Shown here: one piece after another, positions 11,465 to 22,927 of the stretch | Layout: every line of letters begins with the position of its first letter | Position numbering within the stretch: position 1 is the stretch's first letter | From: Stomorhina lunata | Taxonomy: Eukaryota > Arthropoda > Insecta > Diptera > Rhiniidae | Assembly (NCBI GenBank): GCA_933228675.1 | Contig: OW121741.1 | Location: 79,522,040-79,586,039 of the forward strand | Length of the DNA: 64,000 nucleotides | Reading direction: 5' to 3' | The notes under the pieces: model-generated | What the model saw: only the letters and a program-made list of their open reading frames with translations | Told to the model about the DNA's origin: nothing | Databases searched by the model: none | Made by a program: the position numbers and the translations under genes

Positions 11465-13040
11465 TCCTGTTCTGTTCCACTACAATACTAGTTCATTTCT
11501 AATTTAATTCCAGTTCAATTCTAACTTCAGTTTCAAATTTAGTTAAAGGTTCAGTTTTAGAGGAAGTGCGGGTAATGTTCTAGTTCAGTTCTAGTTCAGT
11601 TCCAGTTCAGTTCTAGTTCAGTTCTAGTTCAGTTCTAGTTCAGTTCTAGTTTAGTTCTAGTTCAGTTCTAGCTCAGTTTTAGTTCAGTTCTAGTTCAGTT
11701 CTAGTTTAGTTCTAGTTCAGTTCTAGTTCAGTTCTAGTTCAGTTCTAGTTCAGTTCTAGTTCAGTTCTAGTTCAGTTCTAGTTCAGTTCTAGTTCAGTTC
11801 TAGTTCAGTTCTAGTTCAGTTCTAGTTCAGTTCTAGTTCAGTTCTAGTTCAGTTCTAGTTCAGTTCTAGTTCAGTTCTAGTTCAGTTCTAGTTCAGTTCT
11901 AGTTCAGTTCTAGTTCAGTTCTAGTTCAGTTCTAGTTCAGTTCTAGTTCAGTTCTAGTTCAGTTCTAGTTCAGTTCTAGTTCAGTTCTAGTTCAGTTCTA
12001 GTTCAGTTCTAGTTCAGTTCTAGTTCAGTTCTAGTTCAGTTCTAGTTCAGTTCTAGTTCAGTTCTAGTTCAGTTCTAGTTCAGTTCTAGTTCAGTTCTAG
12101 TTCAGTTCTAGTTCAGTTCTAGTTCAGTTCTAGTTCAGTTCTAGTTCAGTTCTAGTTCAGTTCTAGTTCAGTTCTAGTTCAGTTCTAGTTCAGTTCTAGT
12201 TCAGTTCTAGTTCAGTTCTAGTTCAGTTCTAGTTCAGTTCTAGTTCAGTTCTAGTTCAGTTCTAGTTCAGTTCTAGTTCAGTTCTAGTTCAGTTCTAGTT
12301 CAGTTCTAGTTCAGTTCTAGTTCAGTTCTAGTTCAGTTCTAGTTCAGTTCTAGTTCAGTTCTAGTTCAGTTCTAGTTCAGTTCTAGTTCAGTTCTAGTTC
12401 AGTTCTAGTTCAGTTCTAGTTCAGTTCTAGTTCAGTTCTAGTTCAGTTCTAGTTCAGTTCTAGTTCAGTTCTAGTTCAGTTCTAGTTCAGTTCTAGTTCA
12501 GTTCTAGTTCAGTTCTAGTTCAGTTCTAGTTCAGTTCTAGTTCAGTTCTAGTTCAGTTCTAGTTCAGTTCTAGTTCAGTTCTAGTTCAGTTCTAGTTCAG
12601 TTCTAGTTCAGTTCTAGTTCAGTTCTAGTTCAGTTCTAGTTCAGTTCTAGTTCAGTTCTAGTTCAGTTCTAGTTCAGTTCTAGTTCAGTTCTAGTTCAGT
12701 TCTAGTTCAGTTCTAGTTCAGTTCTAGTTCAGTTCTAGTTCAGTTCTAGTTCAGTTCTAGTTCAGTTCTAGTTCAGTTCTAGTTCAGTTCTAGTTCAGTT
12801 CTAGTTCAGTTCTAGTTCAGTTCTAGTTCAGTTCTAGTTCAGTTCTAGTTCAGTTCTAGTTCAGTTCTAGTTCAGTTCTAGTTCAGTTCTAGTTCAGTTC
12901 TAGTTCAGTTCTAGTTCAGTTCTAGTTCAGTTCTAGTTCAGTTCTAGTTCAGTTCTAGTTCAGTTCTAGTTCAGTTCTAGTTCAGTTCTAGTTCAGTTCT
13001 AGTTCAGTTCTAGTTCAGTTCTAGTTCAGTTCTAGTTCAG
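11465..13040 (+). repeat. 11-bp satellite (TTCTAGTTCAG)n
   Basis: From 11577 to 13040 the unit TTCTAGTTCAG is repeated about 133 times with very few variants (CTAGTTTAG and CTAGCTCAG near the left end). The left edge 11465-11576 is a degenerate mixture of CAGTTCTAGTT-like words. The same unit occurs at 63089-64000. Confidence 0.97.
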
Positions 13041-13069
13041 ATATCATCTATATAGACTGACTCATCTGA

Positions 13070-14570
13070 TTGTATAAAAATAGGTGTTTGGTACTTTTCT
13101 GATAAGGGGGTAAAATGGAGAAAAAATATTTATGGTAGGTTCATTCTTCATAATCTTTGTATATAACTTGAACCGATAAAGCTAGAAAAAAAATTTATAG
13201 GGAAGTCGATTGCCAAGTACAAAATATCAAACACGTATTTGGTACTTTTTTCAATTTAGAGGATAAAAGAGGGAAAAATTGGTAATATTACAATATATCT
13301 CCTAAACCAAAGGCGATAGAAGCAAAAATTAAATTAGTTTGAGATTCACACTAAAAATTAAGGGGAACGTGTTCGGTACTTTTTTGAAATTCTGCCTCTC
13401 AGCAGGTAAAAAAAGGGAAGAAAAGGGAGGAATTAGTAACATCATATCTCCGAAACTAACATTGATATAAAAAAAGTTAAAATTGGATGTGGATCGGCTA
13501 AAAAATAAGTGGTCTTTTTTTTAAATGTCACTAATAAGGATAAAAAGGTGAAAAACTATATTTTGGTACTTTTTTTTTTTAACCCTTATGTATCTTTTGA
13601 ACTAATAAATATAGACACATAATTTATATTGCAACTAATAGGTATTAAAAAGCTACTTAACACATATTTGGTACTTTTGCGATTAATGGGGTACAAAAGG
13701 GTAGAAAAAGGGAAAATATTCAAGGGTAGTTCTTTTGCCTTTTAGCTAATGATATTTTTTAGGCTAATGAAGCCAGAAGTATAATTTTTTGACTTGGTGT
13801 TTGGTACTTTTTTTAAATTTAGGGGTAAAAATCGGTAAAAATATATCTTCTAAACCAAAAGTGATAGAAACAGAAACTAAATTGGTCTGAGACCGGCACT
13901 TTAAATTAAGGGACACGTATTTGGTACTTTTTGCAAATTCGGCCGTTTTGGGGTTAAAACAGGGCAAAAAGGGAAAAATATGTAACGTTATATCTCCGAA
14001 ACTAGAAATTTGCTTAGGATCGGCAGGAAAAAAGGAGAAACGTATTTGGTACTTTTTTGAATATGGTACTAATAAGGGTAAACACTATATTTTGGTCTTT
14101 TTTTTAAACCCATGCGTATCTTTTGAAAAGCGAAAAATAAGTAACGTTATATCTCCGAAACTAGAAATTTGCTTAGGATCGGCAGGAAAAAAAGGAGAAA
14201 CGTATTTGGTACTTTTTTGAATATGGTACTAATAAGGGTTAAAACTATATTTTGGTACTTTTTTAAACTCATACGTATCATTTGAAATAATAAACATAAA
14301 GTTATTATTAGTTAACGACACAATCGATAAGTAATAAATAATTATTAGGCGCGTGTTCGATACTTTTACGATAAATGAGCTACAAAAAGATAAAAACGGG
14401 AAAATATTCAAGGGTAGGTTTTGTGTTTCTAAACTATGAATTTCATTTAAGCTAATAAAGCCAAAAGTATAAATTACAGAGGGGTCGAATTATATTGAAA
14501 AAGTATAACCCACGTGTTTGGTACTTTTTAATTTTGGGGGTAAAAAGGGTTAAAACCGGTAACACTCGAT
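13070..14570 (+). repeat. Old degenerate tandem array, about 120-160 bp units
   Basis: The word TTTGGTACTTTT (or close variants) recurs near 13085, 13238, 13372, 13560, 13668, 13800, 13920, 14046, 14204, 14251 and 14518. It is followed by GGGGTAAAA-like and then TATCTCCGAAACTA- or AACTAATAAA-like phrases. One pair (13921-14080 and 14110-14230) is nearly identical and shows a later local duplication. The array directly abuts the 11-bp satellite. Confidence 0.8.
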
Positions 14571-14934
14571 CTGTTTTATTATTAATTTTTTATCTTTTCC
14601 AATATTGTTTATGAGATAGTTAATAGATATACGTATCGTAAAACCATTATCTTAACAAATTTTCGAACACTTTACGTCAATTCCAAAACAACCTTGACAA
14701 TGTCGTTAAAAGTGAGGAGTAGAATAAATTTTAAACAATTTTATAGATGAAAGCAATTGAAGCAAACAAATAGAGCTAATATATGATAAGAAGATGTGCA
14801 AGAAATTGGCAATATTTACTAAAAATGAATTAACAGTGTTGCTCGAATTAAGAGCACAATTTGAAAAATACAAAACCACAAACTTGAGTAGAACTTAGTG
14901 GGAATTGAACCTGAACTAAAACTAAATCAAATAC
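14571..14934. other. No gene recognised
   Basis: AT-rich non-coding DNA with no repeat or coding signal that I can support. Confidence 0.5.
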
Positions 14935-15110
14935 TCTATAAAATAAAGATGTTGCACTCCTATACATTGATTTGCGGTATGGTCGTTTTGAAAAGTCCCA
15001 TTAAAAATAGAATATACCGCTTTTACTCTAATTCGGGAACAACTAATGGAGACGATACATTGATTTGCCGTATGGTCGTTTTGAAAAGTTCCATTAAAAG
15101 AGAGTATACT
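14935..15110 (+). repeat. Dispersed repeat C, two partial copies
   Basis: 14935-15020 and 15053-15110 both carry CATTGATTTGC then GTATGGTCGTTTTGAAAAGT. The first also has AAAGATGTTGCACT, which recurs with the same neighbours at 17291-17400. Class unknown. Confidence 0.75.
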
Positions 15111-15195
15111 GCTCATGAAATGTATGTTTGTTTGTGATTTTATGTGTTTTTCATTGTTTTTTATCCACTTGAATTTCACTTTTGACAGAAAAGAA

Positions 15196-15284
15196 AACTT
15201 TGTTCAAAATGCAAAAATATATTAACTTTTATTAACTTAAGACTTTTAATTAATATATTTTTGCATTTTAAACAAAATTTGGTA
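15196..15284. repeat. Inverted repeat, about 30-bp arms
   Basis: AAAATGCAAAAATATATTAA at about 15207 is mirrored by AATATATTTTTGCATTTT at about 15255, with AACTTTGTTC/AACAAAATTT extending the arms and a loop of about 20 bases. It could form a hairpin. No terminal duplication was identified. Confidence 0.7.
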
Positions 15285-16858
15285 ATAAATTCTTAATAAT
15301 CTGTCACTTTAATATAGAAAATGAAAAAAACCTCCAAATTCTGACTTTTGACCCCGGTAAAGAAAGGGTTAAACTTTTCCAATTTAAAAACACAAAACAT
15401 TCTGTACAGTCTAAGGAAGGATTTTTATTAATGCTGAACATTGGTAAAATTTAAAAAGCATATACTTAAATTATTACAAACAATTCACATTTTCGCCAAA
15501 TTTTACGATTTCAAATCGCATGTACGGCGAAACGGTTTAAGATATCGACCTCGTTTTTTTTTGTATTTTATTTTCCCATTTGTTTGCTTTATGATACTGG
15601 AAAGCAAATATATTATTTGTAATATTTGTTGAACAAAATTTTCAAAAAATTCAAAAATGATTTTTGAAACCGGCCTGAGAAAAAAGTTTAATTTTCTAAT
15701 ATGCAAAAAATGGAGTAAATTCAGTTATATTTTAATGAAACTCAACTATTTAGTACTTACAGGTCATAGAATTGTAAATCATGTCTTACTTTGAAATTTA
15801 CTCATCTTTAAGTAAAGTTTTTGGCTGCATATCCTTAGGCGTGTCATCAAGGACACAAATTTTCGGGGGAAACTTGCAATAACTCCAAAACTATTTCATG
15901 GATTTTCAATGTTGATGACTTACAATAAAGCTACTTTAGTTCTCTTTTATATTCCAGTAAATTTTTTAAATAATTTAATTCTAAATGGTTAAAATTTTGA
16001 CAAAACCAAAATTACTTCAAATTTTTCCCGCACAAACAAGTTTAACACTTTGTGGGCGGATGCGACACGTGTTATGAAATTAAAAAAAAAAAAAAAAAAT
16101 GCACATCATGTTACTTTCGTAATATAAGGTGCACCCTAATCTTTACATTATAAAGTCTTTGACTATAATATAAAATTCGCTATGATAAATTAATTGCTTT
16201 CAAATACTAATAATTACTTATAGTAAATAAATATTTACTTAAAATTACAAAAAGCTCTTCATAATTGATTACTTGTATTTGTTCCTGATTTTGTTAATAA
16301 TTTTTCGTTAATGTAAAATTTAACTACGTTTAAAATTCAAATGGGAAACTTTCCGAAAAGTAATTATTTTATAATTTTGATAGTAAAGTCAGTCAGATAT
16401 TAATAATTTCAGTTGATGGACTTGTCATCTTTGGCCCTAAAAGCCAAAAAAAATATGTAAATATTAAAATTTCAAGTCATAAATCAATTGAAATGAAGGT
16501 GCTATAAATTGTCTTCATATGAGGTAATTTTTTCGAAAAAAAAATCTAAAATTGAAATAAAAAACCTACAAAAAAAAGCACTAATAAACACGCAAAACAA
16601 AAATTAAATATTAAACTAAAATAATAAATTAAAGACATAAAAAACCAAAAGTAAAAAACTATTAAAATAACAAAAAATCTGCACAAATAATTTAAGACTT
16701 CCCAAAATATAACCTGTAAACCCAAAGGAGTGGCTAAAGCCAAACACTTCCATAGAAAACCCAAACACTTCCAAAGCCCATAAAAACCCTCATTAGTTCA
16801 AATTTAAGAAAAATAAGAAAAATGAATTGAAATATTAATAACTATTTGCTCTACTTAC
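15285..16858. other. Intronic, no gene; old repeat at about 15870-16180
   Basis: The block ACCAAAATTACTTC, TTTTTCCCGCACAA, GGGCGGATGCGACACG near 16000-16075 resembles ACCAAAAATACTCC, TTTTTCCCTATAAG, GGGCGGATGCGGCACG at 60730-60795. Surrounding phrases are also shared, so this is an old dispersed repeat. This stretch is the start of the spire intron that follows exon 16859-16935. Confidence 0.55.
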
Positions 16859-16935
16859 CCAATCGTTAAAGCCTAATTTTGCCAATTCCTGCTGTGACGT
16901 TTGAGTATCGGCCTTTAAATGTAAATTTTCGGCAC
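16859..16935 (-). CDS. spir: spire exon: region just after the KIND core (LGFNDW)
   Basis: On the minus strand the exon is bounded by the acceptor TTAACACTCAG and the donor TGG|GTAAGTAG. Read in the phase left by the previous exon (one base carried over), it gives 26 codons with no stop, including AENLHLKADTQTSQQ and ELAKLGFNDW. Vertebrate Spire has a comparable LEELKNADW segment before its ARFW block, so the next exon should begin with an ARFW-like sequence. No such exon is seen in the remaining 16.8 kb, so the following intron is longer than that. The 77-bp exon is separated from its predecessor by only 111 bp. Confidence 0.88.
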
Positions 16936-17046
16936 CTGAGTGTTAATTAAGGAAAAAAAAAAGATTTTGTTGTAATTGATTTTGTTTTGTTATAAATGTT
17001 TAAAGATTAATTAAAATTTTGACTTAATTTTAAACTAGATATTTAC

Positions 17047-17164
17047 CTTGATTTAAAACATGCTGTAGAAATATTCGCAATTCTAATGTTTCGGTAACAA
17101 GGGCTCGACAAACCGCTTTATAGTGCTCTTCAGGTACAGTGGGTTTTATGTGATTTTTGCAGGC
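17047..17164 (-). CDS. spir: spire exon: C-terminal part of KIND domain
   Basis: The acceptor is CATTTTTAG and the donor CAAG|GTAAAT on the minus strand. The 118-bp exon starts in phase 0 and ends with one extra base that fits the next exon. It encodes [20 protein letters not shown] followed by [19 protein letters not shown]. The pattern HYxAVCRALxxET-EL-xFL matches the Spire KIND domain of vertebrates as I recall it. KIND is the non-catalytic kinase-like fold that binds formin tails such as Cappuccino in flies. Codon phase, reading-frame continuity and family match together make this secure. Confidence 0.92.
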
Positions 17165-17290
17165 CTAAAAATGAAAATTAAAAAAAATAAATTAAGTAAA
17201 ATTCTAAAGTCCTAAATGGACAAAAAAAACAATTTTACATAATAGCACAAACACACATACATTTCAAGAGCATGTGTGTGTCAAAGACTC

Positions 17291-17400
17291 TATAATATAA
17301 AGATGTTGCACTTTCATATATTGATTTGCCGTATGGTCGTTTTGAAAAGTCCCATACATAAATGAGTATACCGATTTTACTATAATTTGGAAACAATCCA
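17291..17400 (+). repeat. Dispersed repeat C, third copy
   Basis: Carries AAAGATGTTGCACT, TTGATTTGCCGTATGGTCG and TTTTGAAAAGTCCCAT in the same order as 14935-15020. It lies in the 9.9-kb spire intron. Confidence 0.75.
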
Positions 17401-17658
17401 TTTGACATCATCTCTTTAGTCTAATCTTTGATTGGGACTAGGAAAGTTCAAATGTTACACACAAAGAAATAGTTTTGTTTCATATCACACATGAAATCAA
17501 TAAAAAAATTCGTTTTTGTTTTTAAATGTACTACTGATGATCAATGTTGCTTATAAGCAACATTTCAAAACGATAAAACCAAAAGTGATAAAGACCTGAA
17601 ATTTATATCGCTTCATTTTTAGGGTTCATACAATGACCTAATATAATAAAAAAAAAAA

Positions 17659-18465
17659 CAGTAAGAAAGTGCTATAGTCGGTCAAGCCCGACCATACGAT
17701 ACCCTCTCCCACTAAGGTCAAAGGTCTTCTTTTTCCTGTATAAAGACAAATATTTGGTAAGTTTTGCCATTATACAATAATTTTCTCTAAACTTATATAT
17801 TTAAGCTGTTTCCGTCATTTAGACTTATATGAGAGCTAGGGTCAAATGTGGACCGATTATCTCGAAATTGATTACAGCATACAAATATTATTCTTCTTCT
17901 TCTTCTGTTATCCTTGACTCCCAGTGGAGCATAGGGCCTCACAAAAAATTAACTCAAAATTCTCATTATCTTTAGATTTACGAGCGTTTTAGTGATTTTT
18001 GTCTCATTTAGTGCGTTTTGACACATACATTTGTATGGGAGCTATGGTCAAATGTGGACCGATTGTAATAAAATTTAATGCAGTGATTTTGGTTTACATA
18101 AGCAGTATTTGTTTTAAATTTCATGAAAAAATATTGATATTTGTGGCCAAAATATCAATTTCGGGAAGTGGATCCTATGAGAAGTACCATAAATAATGGA
18201 CCGATTTGGACGAATTTCAATAGACATGGTTCCACTGTCAAAAAAATGATCTGTGCCAAATTTCATCGAATTATCTTTAGAATTGCTACCTGTACTTTGA
18301 TTACATGGGGTCCAGCCAGGCGTCCAGACGGACGGACGGACTGACATCGCTAAATCGACTCAGAAAGTGATTCTAAGCCTATTGGTATACAAATATTTCT
18401 ATGCGTTACATACATCAGCACAAACTTATAATAACCTTTCCACTTATGGTGGTGAAGGGTATAAA
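17659..18465 (+). mobile_element. Family A repeat, near full length
   Basis: It runs from AGTAAGAAAGTGCTATAGTC through the block order seen in other copies to the 3' hairpin ending GGTGGTGAAGGGTATA. An insertion of about 55 bases near 17885-17945 (CTTCTTCTTCTTCTG, then CCCAGTGGAGCATAGGGCC) is not present in other copies. Orientation is opposite to spire transcription. Confidence 0.85.
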
Positions 18466-18587
18466 AAGAAAAAAATGTCACTTATCTTTTTCAGTCTTTA
18501 AAGAAAACCGAAATGTCTTTCCATGTGAGATCTCTTTTTCATTAAAACCTAGGGAGTTTAGGAATAAATACTTTCGATCTTAGATCT

Positions 18588-19690
18588 AACTAAATTGTAT
18601 TGGACCAAAACTCAGGGGATGACCCCTACATATGCATTGTGTTGGAACTACGAAAAAAGGTTGTGGAAAGAAAGTCGAGAAGCTCCAAAATAGACTTTTA
18701 AGCATCGGCCCATACATGTGAGTTGTTTTCCATTTTCGGTCGGATATAAGTGGCATAGATATTAACGAGATCAGATGGAGTGAAGTCTGTCTTACACCGC
18801 ATAAGAAAGCCGAGACAGTTGAATGCTTCTTTCGATACTTGAAAAACAAGAGTTTCAGATTCCTCAATATTTATACTATCTATGATTATAGATGAAGCGT
18901 CATGGTCCACACAATATTGGGTCTTTCGAGCGTTGAAATCGACCGAATTTAAACGACCCCAATTGGATATTGTAGATAGGATTTTGCGTATCATTCATGA
19001 TTTGCCTCTTGGCATTGATTCTAAAAATGCTTGGCCTATACTTGAATCAGTACGAATGTCAAATGTTGTTATCATCTGTAAGAGTTGATAGGATCGAAAG
19101 CTTGACATAGAAGGTCATTTTGAAAGATAAGAAATAGAGTAGTAGGAGAAAGAATGGAGCTTTGTGGTAAACCCGAATTAATCTTGAATTCTTTAGACGA
19201 TATCCCATCTATAACAACTCTTTAAGAGCGATCTCTGAGAAAGCCCGCCATAAACCGAGAGAAATTGTTACCCACACCAAAAGCAATACATTTTGATTAA
19301 AGTGCTCCATGCCACACTCTATCGAATGCCTTAGAAATATCGAGAACTATAACTTTACTTTCGCCAAAACGCAAAAAAAAGGCTTATACAACACCCGTAG
19401 AGTGGCCCCTACGAAATCCGTTAAGAAGGTTATTAGACTCCAAACATTTGACAAGATAGAAGTTGACCATACTTTCCATTATTTTTTGGGAATTGGAAGG
19501 TTGCTAATGTAACCTTCCAACACATAGGAAATTCAGCGGCATAGCATAATGTGCTAAAAATATTGGCTAATGGATGAGCTAACGTCGCAGAGCACCGGTC
19601 CGGAAGATTTATTTATGTTAAGATCCGCTAAAACCCTTTTAACTGTAAGAGCAGTTTCTTGACTCTATTCAAACGACCCCATTCTGAAAT
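18588..19690 (-). pseudogene. Jockey/I-like non-LTR reverse transcriptase relic
   Basis: Frames on the minus strand, joined across frameshifts, show the reverse transcriptase order. VLADLNINKSSGP (about 19640) comes first, then NLLNGFRRGHSTG (about 19410), VLDISKAFDRVWHGAL (about 19340-19300), INSGLPQSSILSP (about 19180-19145), and a YADD-like site near 19083 that has lost two bases. Next come ISNWGRLNSVDFNARKTQ (about 18955) and EAFNCLGFLMRC, YATYIRPKMENNSHVWA (about 18800-18700). This is the palm and thumb region of a Jockey-superfamily element. Several stops and frameshifts make it dead. It is in antisense-neutral position within a spire intron, on the same strand as the gene. Confidence 0.88.
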
Positions 19691-20327
19691 TGTTTCTTAA
19701 TTGCGCATGGCTAATCTTGCCTATCAAAGAGAGCTAGGGCTTAGTCGGTTAGCAGGTAGACTTTTAAGCATAATATAAAAATCAATTCGTATATACAACT
19801 GATAGGCAGTATTTGCCTGAAAGTAGGCAAAGAAACGTATTAATACCGTTCCCTGAAATAGTCTTTTTCAAGACTTATTTAGTTGTTCTTCAAGATCGAT
19901 CAATTATTTGATCTACATACACTTTTTATACACTTTGTTTATAGATACTTGCAGAAAAGGTGTACCTTCTCAACCAATAATTTTCGCAGCAGTTTGGCAA
20001 ACATCAATTTTTGTAATTATTAACATGTCATCGATGTAAAAGAAAGAAATTTTGCTTCTACTTCTTAGGTAATCATCGAATCTTAGGTGATCATGGTCCT
20101 TATGCCTTTCCCTACATCTTGGGTGATCATCATCAGTCTACCTAATAAATCAAAATTGCAAAATTACACTTGTAATTTAATAATTGAAACTAAAACGCAA
20201 ACGTAGTATGACAAGGAGAAACAAAAATGAAGAAAATTGTGACTAAAAGACATGATAAACAAATTATTCAAATTTGAATTTTACATGCAGGCCTGGTTAG
20301 TTGAATGGATAGATTCATGATGATGAC
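19691..20327. other. No gene recognised
   Basis: AT-rich intronic DNA. It may include diverged upstream parts of the reverse transcriptase relic, but no motif is clear. Confidence 0.45.
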
Positions 20328-20506
20328 TTTTGAATCAGGGACCGTAATTGTTATATCATTTATCGTTAAAGTCAGAAAATATGATTTTTTGCTCGAAAAA
20401 ATAAAAGTCAAAAATAACTGTTATTTGTGCTCGAAAAAATAAAAATCAAAAAATAACTTTTATTCATGCTCGAAATAAAAAAGTCAAAAATAACTGTTAT
20501 TAAAAA

Positions 20507-21374
20507 ACAAGTAAGAAAGTGCTATACCGACCATACGATACCCTTTGACCACTAAGGTCAAAGGTGTTCTTTTTCCTGAATAAAGACAAATTTTTGCAAA
20601 ATTTTGCCATAATACAAATAATTTCTTAAAACTTATATATTTAAGCTGTTTCCGTCATTTGGACTTATATGAGAGCTAGAGTCAAATGTGGACCGATTAT
20701 CTCGAAATTTGGCAAATTGATTGCAGTTGTCACAAAAATTACGTTTGCAAGAAATAAACTTAAATTTCGCATTATCTTCAGATTTACGAGAGTTTTAGTG
20801 ATTTTTGACTCATTTAGTGCGTTTTGACAGAAGAATTTGTATGGGAGCTTTGGTCAAATGTGAACCGATTTCAACAAAATTTGATACAGTGATTTGGGTT
20901 CACATAAGCAGTATTTGTTTTAAATTTCATGAAAAACAAGTAAGAAAGTGCTATAGTCGATCAAGACCGACCATACGATACCCTTCACCACTAAGGTCAA
21001 AGGGTTTATTTTTCCTGTATAAAGACAAATTTTTGCAAAATTTTGCCATAATACAAATAATTTCTTAAAACTTATATATTTAAGCTGTTTCCGTCATTTG
21101 GACTTATATGAGAGCTAGAGTCAAATGTGGACCGATTATCTCGAAATTTGGCAAATTGATTGCAGTTGTCACAAAAATTACGTTTGCAAGAAATAAACTT
21201 AAATTTCGCATTATCTTCAGATTTACGAGAGTTTTAGTGATTTTTGACTCATTTAGTGCGTTTTGACAGAAGAATTTGTATGGGAGCTTTGGTCAAATGT
21301 GAACCGATTTCAACAAAATTTGATACAGTGATTTGGGTTCACATAAGCAGTATTTGTTTTAAATTTCATGAAAA
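20507..21374 (+). mobile_element. Two truncated family A units in tandem (439-bp period)
   Basis: Each unit starts ACAAGTAAGAAAGTGCTATA and stops in TTTAAATTTCATGAAAA, where the next unit begins. The second starts at 20936 and the third, full-length one at 21375. The first two are nearly identical apart from the 5' hairpin, where unit 1 lacks some bases (CTATACCGACC). This suggests 3'-truncated tandem copies, as rolling-circle or unequal events can give. Confidence 0.85.
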
Positions 21375-22677
21375 ACAAGTAAGAAAGTGCTATAGTCGAT
21401 CAAGACCGACCATACGATACCCTTCACCACTAAGGTCAAAGGGTTTATTTTTCCTGTATAAAGACAAATTTTTGCAAAATTTTGCCATAATACAAATAAT
21501 TTCTTAAAACTTATATATTTAAGCTGTTTCCGTCATTTGGACTTATATGAGAGCTAGAGTCAAATGTGGACCGATTATCTCGAAATTTGGCAAATTGATT
21601 GCAGTTGTTACAAAAATTACGTTTGCAAAAAATAAACCTAAATTTCGCATTAAGGTAGAAACACAATTGGGACGAATGACTAATTTCGTCCAGCACGACG
21701 AATTCGGCTTTAAAAATTCGTCTTGTATATTCGTCCATTGAACACATTTATGACGAATAAACGTTGCTGACGTCATTTTTGTTTATTTTTCATTAGCACA
21801 AATTACACACACTTTCGTACATATCGTGCACTCACAACATTTGCAATATTTTTTTTATTATATTCTTTCATTTTTTCACAAAAAGAAAATATTTAATTAA
21901 TTTTATTTGAAATAATTATTTTTTGTTTACAATTTATAAGGTGACCATATTTCACAAAAACACATATAATTTCTTATACCTTACAACAGAAATTGAAAAG
22001 CAGCCACTCTAAACCAGTTTAGTCGTCGTTCGTCTGCGTATGAAATAGAAATAAACCTATCGCACTATTCGATACGCACGACGAATTTCGTCGTACGCAT
22101 CTATTGTGAGCACTTTCATATAAACCCATATCTTCTATTTCTAACGACGAATATTCGTTCCGAAAAATTGGTTGTTCGTCCCAATTGTGTTTCATACTTT
22201 ATCTTCAGATTTACGAGAGTTTTAGTGATTTTTGACTCATTTAGTGCGTTTTGACAGAAAAGTTTGTATGGGAGCTGTGGTCAAATGTGGACCGATTTCA
22301 ACAAAATTTGGTACAGTGATTTGGGTTCACATAAGCAGTATTTGTTTTAAATTTCATGAAAAAATAATGATATCTGTGGCCAATATATCAATTCCGCGAA
22401 GGTAGGTACCATAAATAATGGACCGATTTTGACGAATTTCAATAGCCATGGTCCCATTATCAAAAATTGATATGTGCCAAATTTCATCAAATTATCTTTA
22501 GAATTGCGACCTGTAGTTTGATTACGGACGGACGGACATCGCTAAATCGACTCCGAAAGTGGTTCTAAGCCTATTGGTATACTAAAAGGTGGGTCTAAGA
22601 CAAATATTTCTATGCGTTACATACATCAGCACAAACTTATAATACCCTTTCGACCTATGGTGGTGAAGGGTATAATA
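21375..22677 (+). mobile_element. Family A full-length copy, split by a Harbinger-type MITE
   Basis: Third unit of the tandem. It continues past the truncation point to the 3' hairpin ending GGTGGTGAAGGGTATAATAA at about 22677. The insertion 21653-22198 lies between CGCATTA and TTATCTTCAG. Confidence 0.85.
21653..22198. mobile_element. PIF/Harbinger-like MITE, 546 bp, TTA target duplication
   Basis: The target triplet TTA is present at 21650-21652 and 22199-22201. The uninterrupted sister copies read CGCATTATCTTCAG, which proves the insertion. The 24-bp terminal inverted repeats share GAAACACAATTGGGACGAA. The inside has many GACGAA/TTCGTC words in both orientations and no coding frame. A 3-bp TTA duplication is typical of PIF/Harbinger; the superfamily call is inference. 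Confidence 0.85.
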
Positions 22678-22927
22678 ACTTTTATTTTTGCTCGAAAAAA
22701 TAAAAGTTAAAAATAACTGTTATTTTTGCTCAAAAAAATAAAAATCAAAAATATTTGTTACTTTTTTCCTAAAAAATTAAAATCAGATTTTTAAAAAGCA
22801 TCGCATTTTATGATGAAATTTGGTCCAAGACTATGAAAATGGTATACTTGGTTTTATTCTCCGACATTTCCTGGAGGTTGCTTTTTTTTAACAAAAATTC
22901 AAAAATAACAGTTATTTTCGGTCCCTG

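Larger units (their letters stand above)
20336..22927. mobile_element. hAT-type non-autonomous repeat (family Y) holding nested family A copies
   Basis: The ends are CAGGGACCGTAA at 20336 and, reversed from 22927, CAGGGACCGAAAATAACTG. The 8 bases before and after (TTTTGAAT and ATTTGAAT) match at seven positions, as in hAT target duplications. The body consists of palindromic words such as GCTCGAAAAAATAAAAGTC and AAAAATAACTGTTATTTTTG. It is interrupted by three tandem family A units at 20507-22677. Confidence 0.75.

Noticed and set aside
16546..16764. A 72-residue hydrophobic minus-strand frame near the spire exons as a membrane peptide
   Set aside because: The hydrophobicity reflects A/T-rich codons. 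There is no start context, and it lies within the intron after exon 16859.
20805..21507. Two identical 87-residue frames (MTHLVRFDRRICMGAL)
   Set aside because: They are chance frames in the duplicated family A repeat, also seen in altered form at 17999 and 2420.
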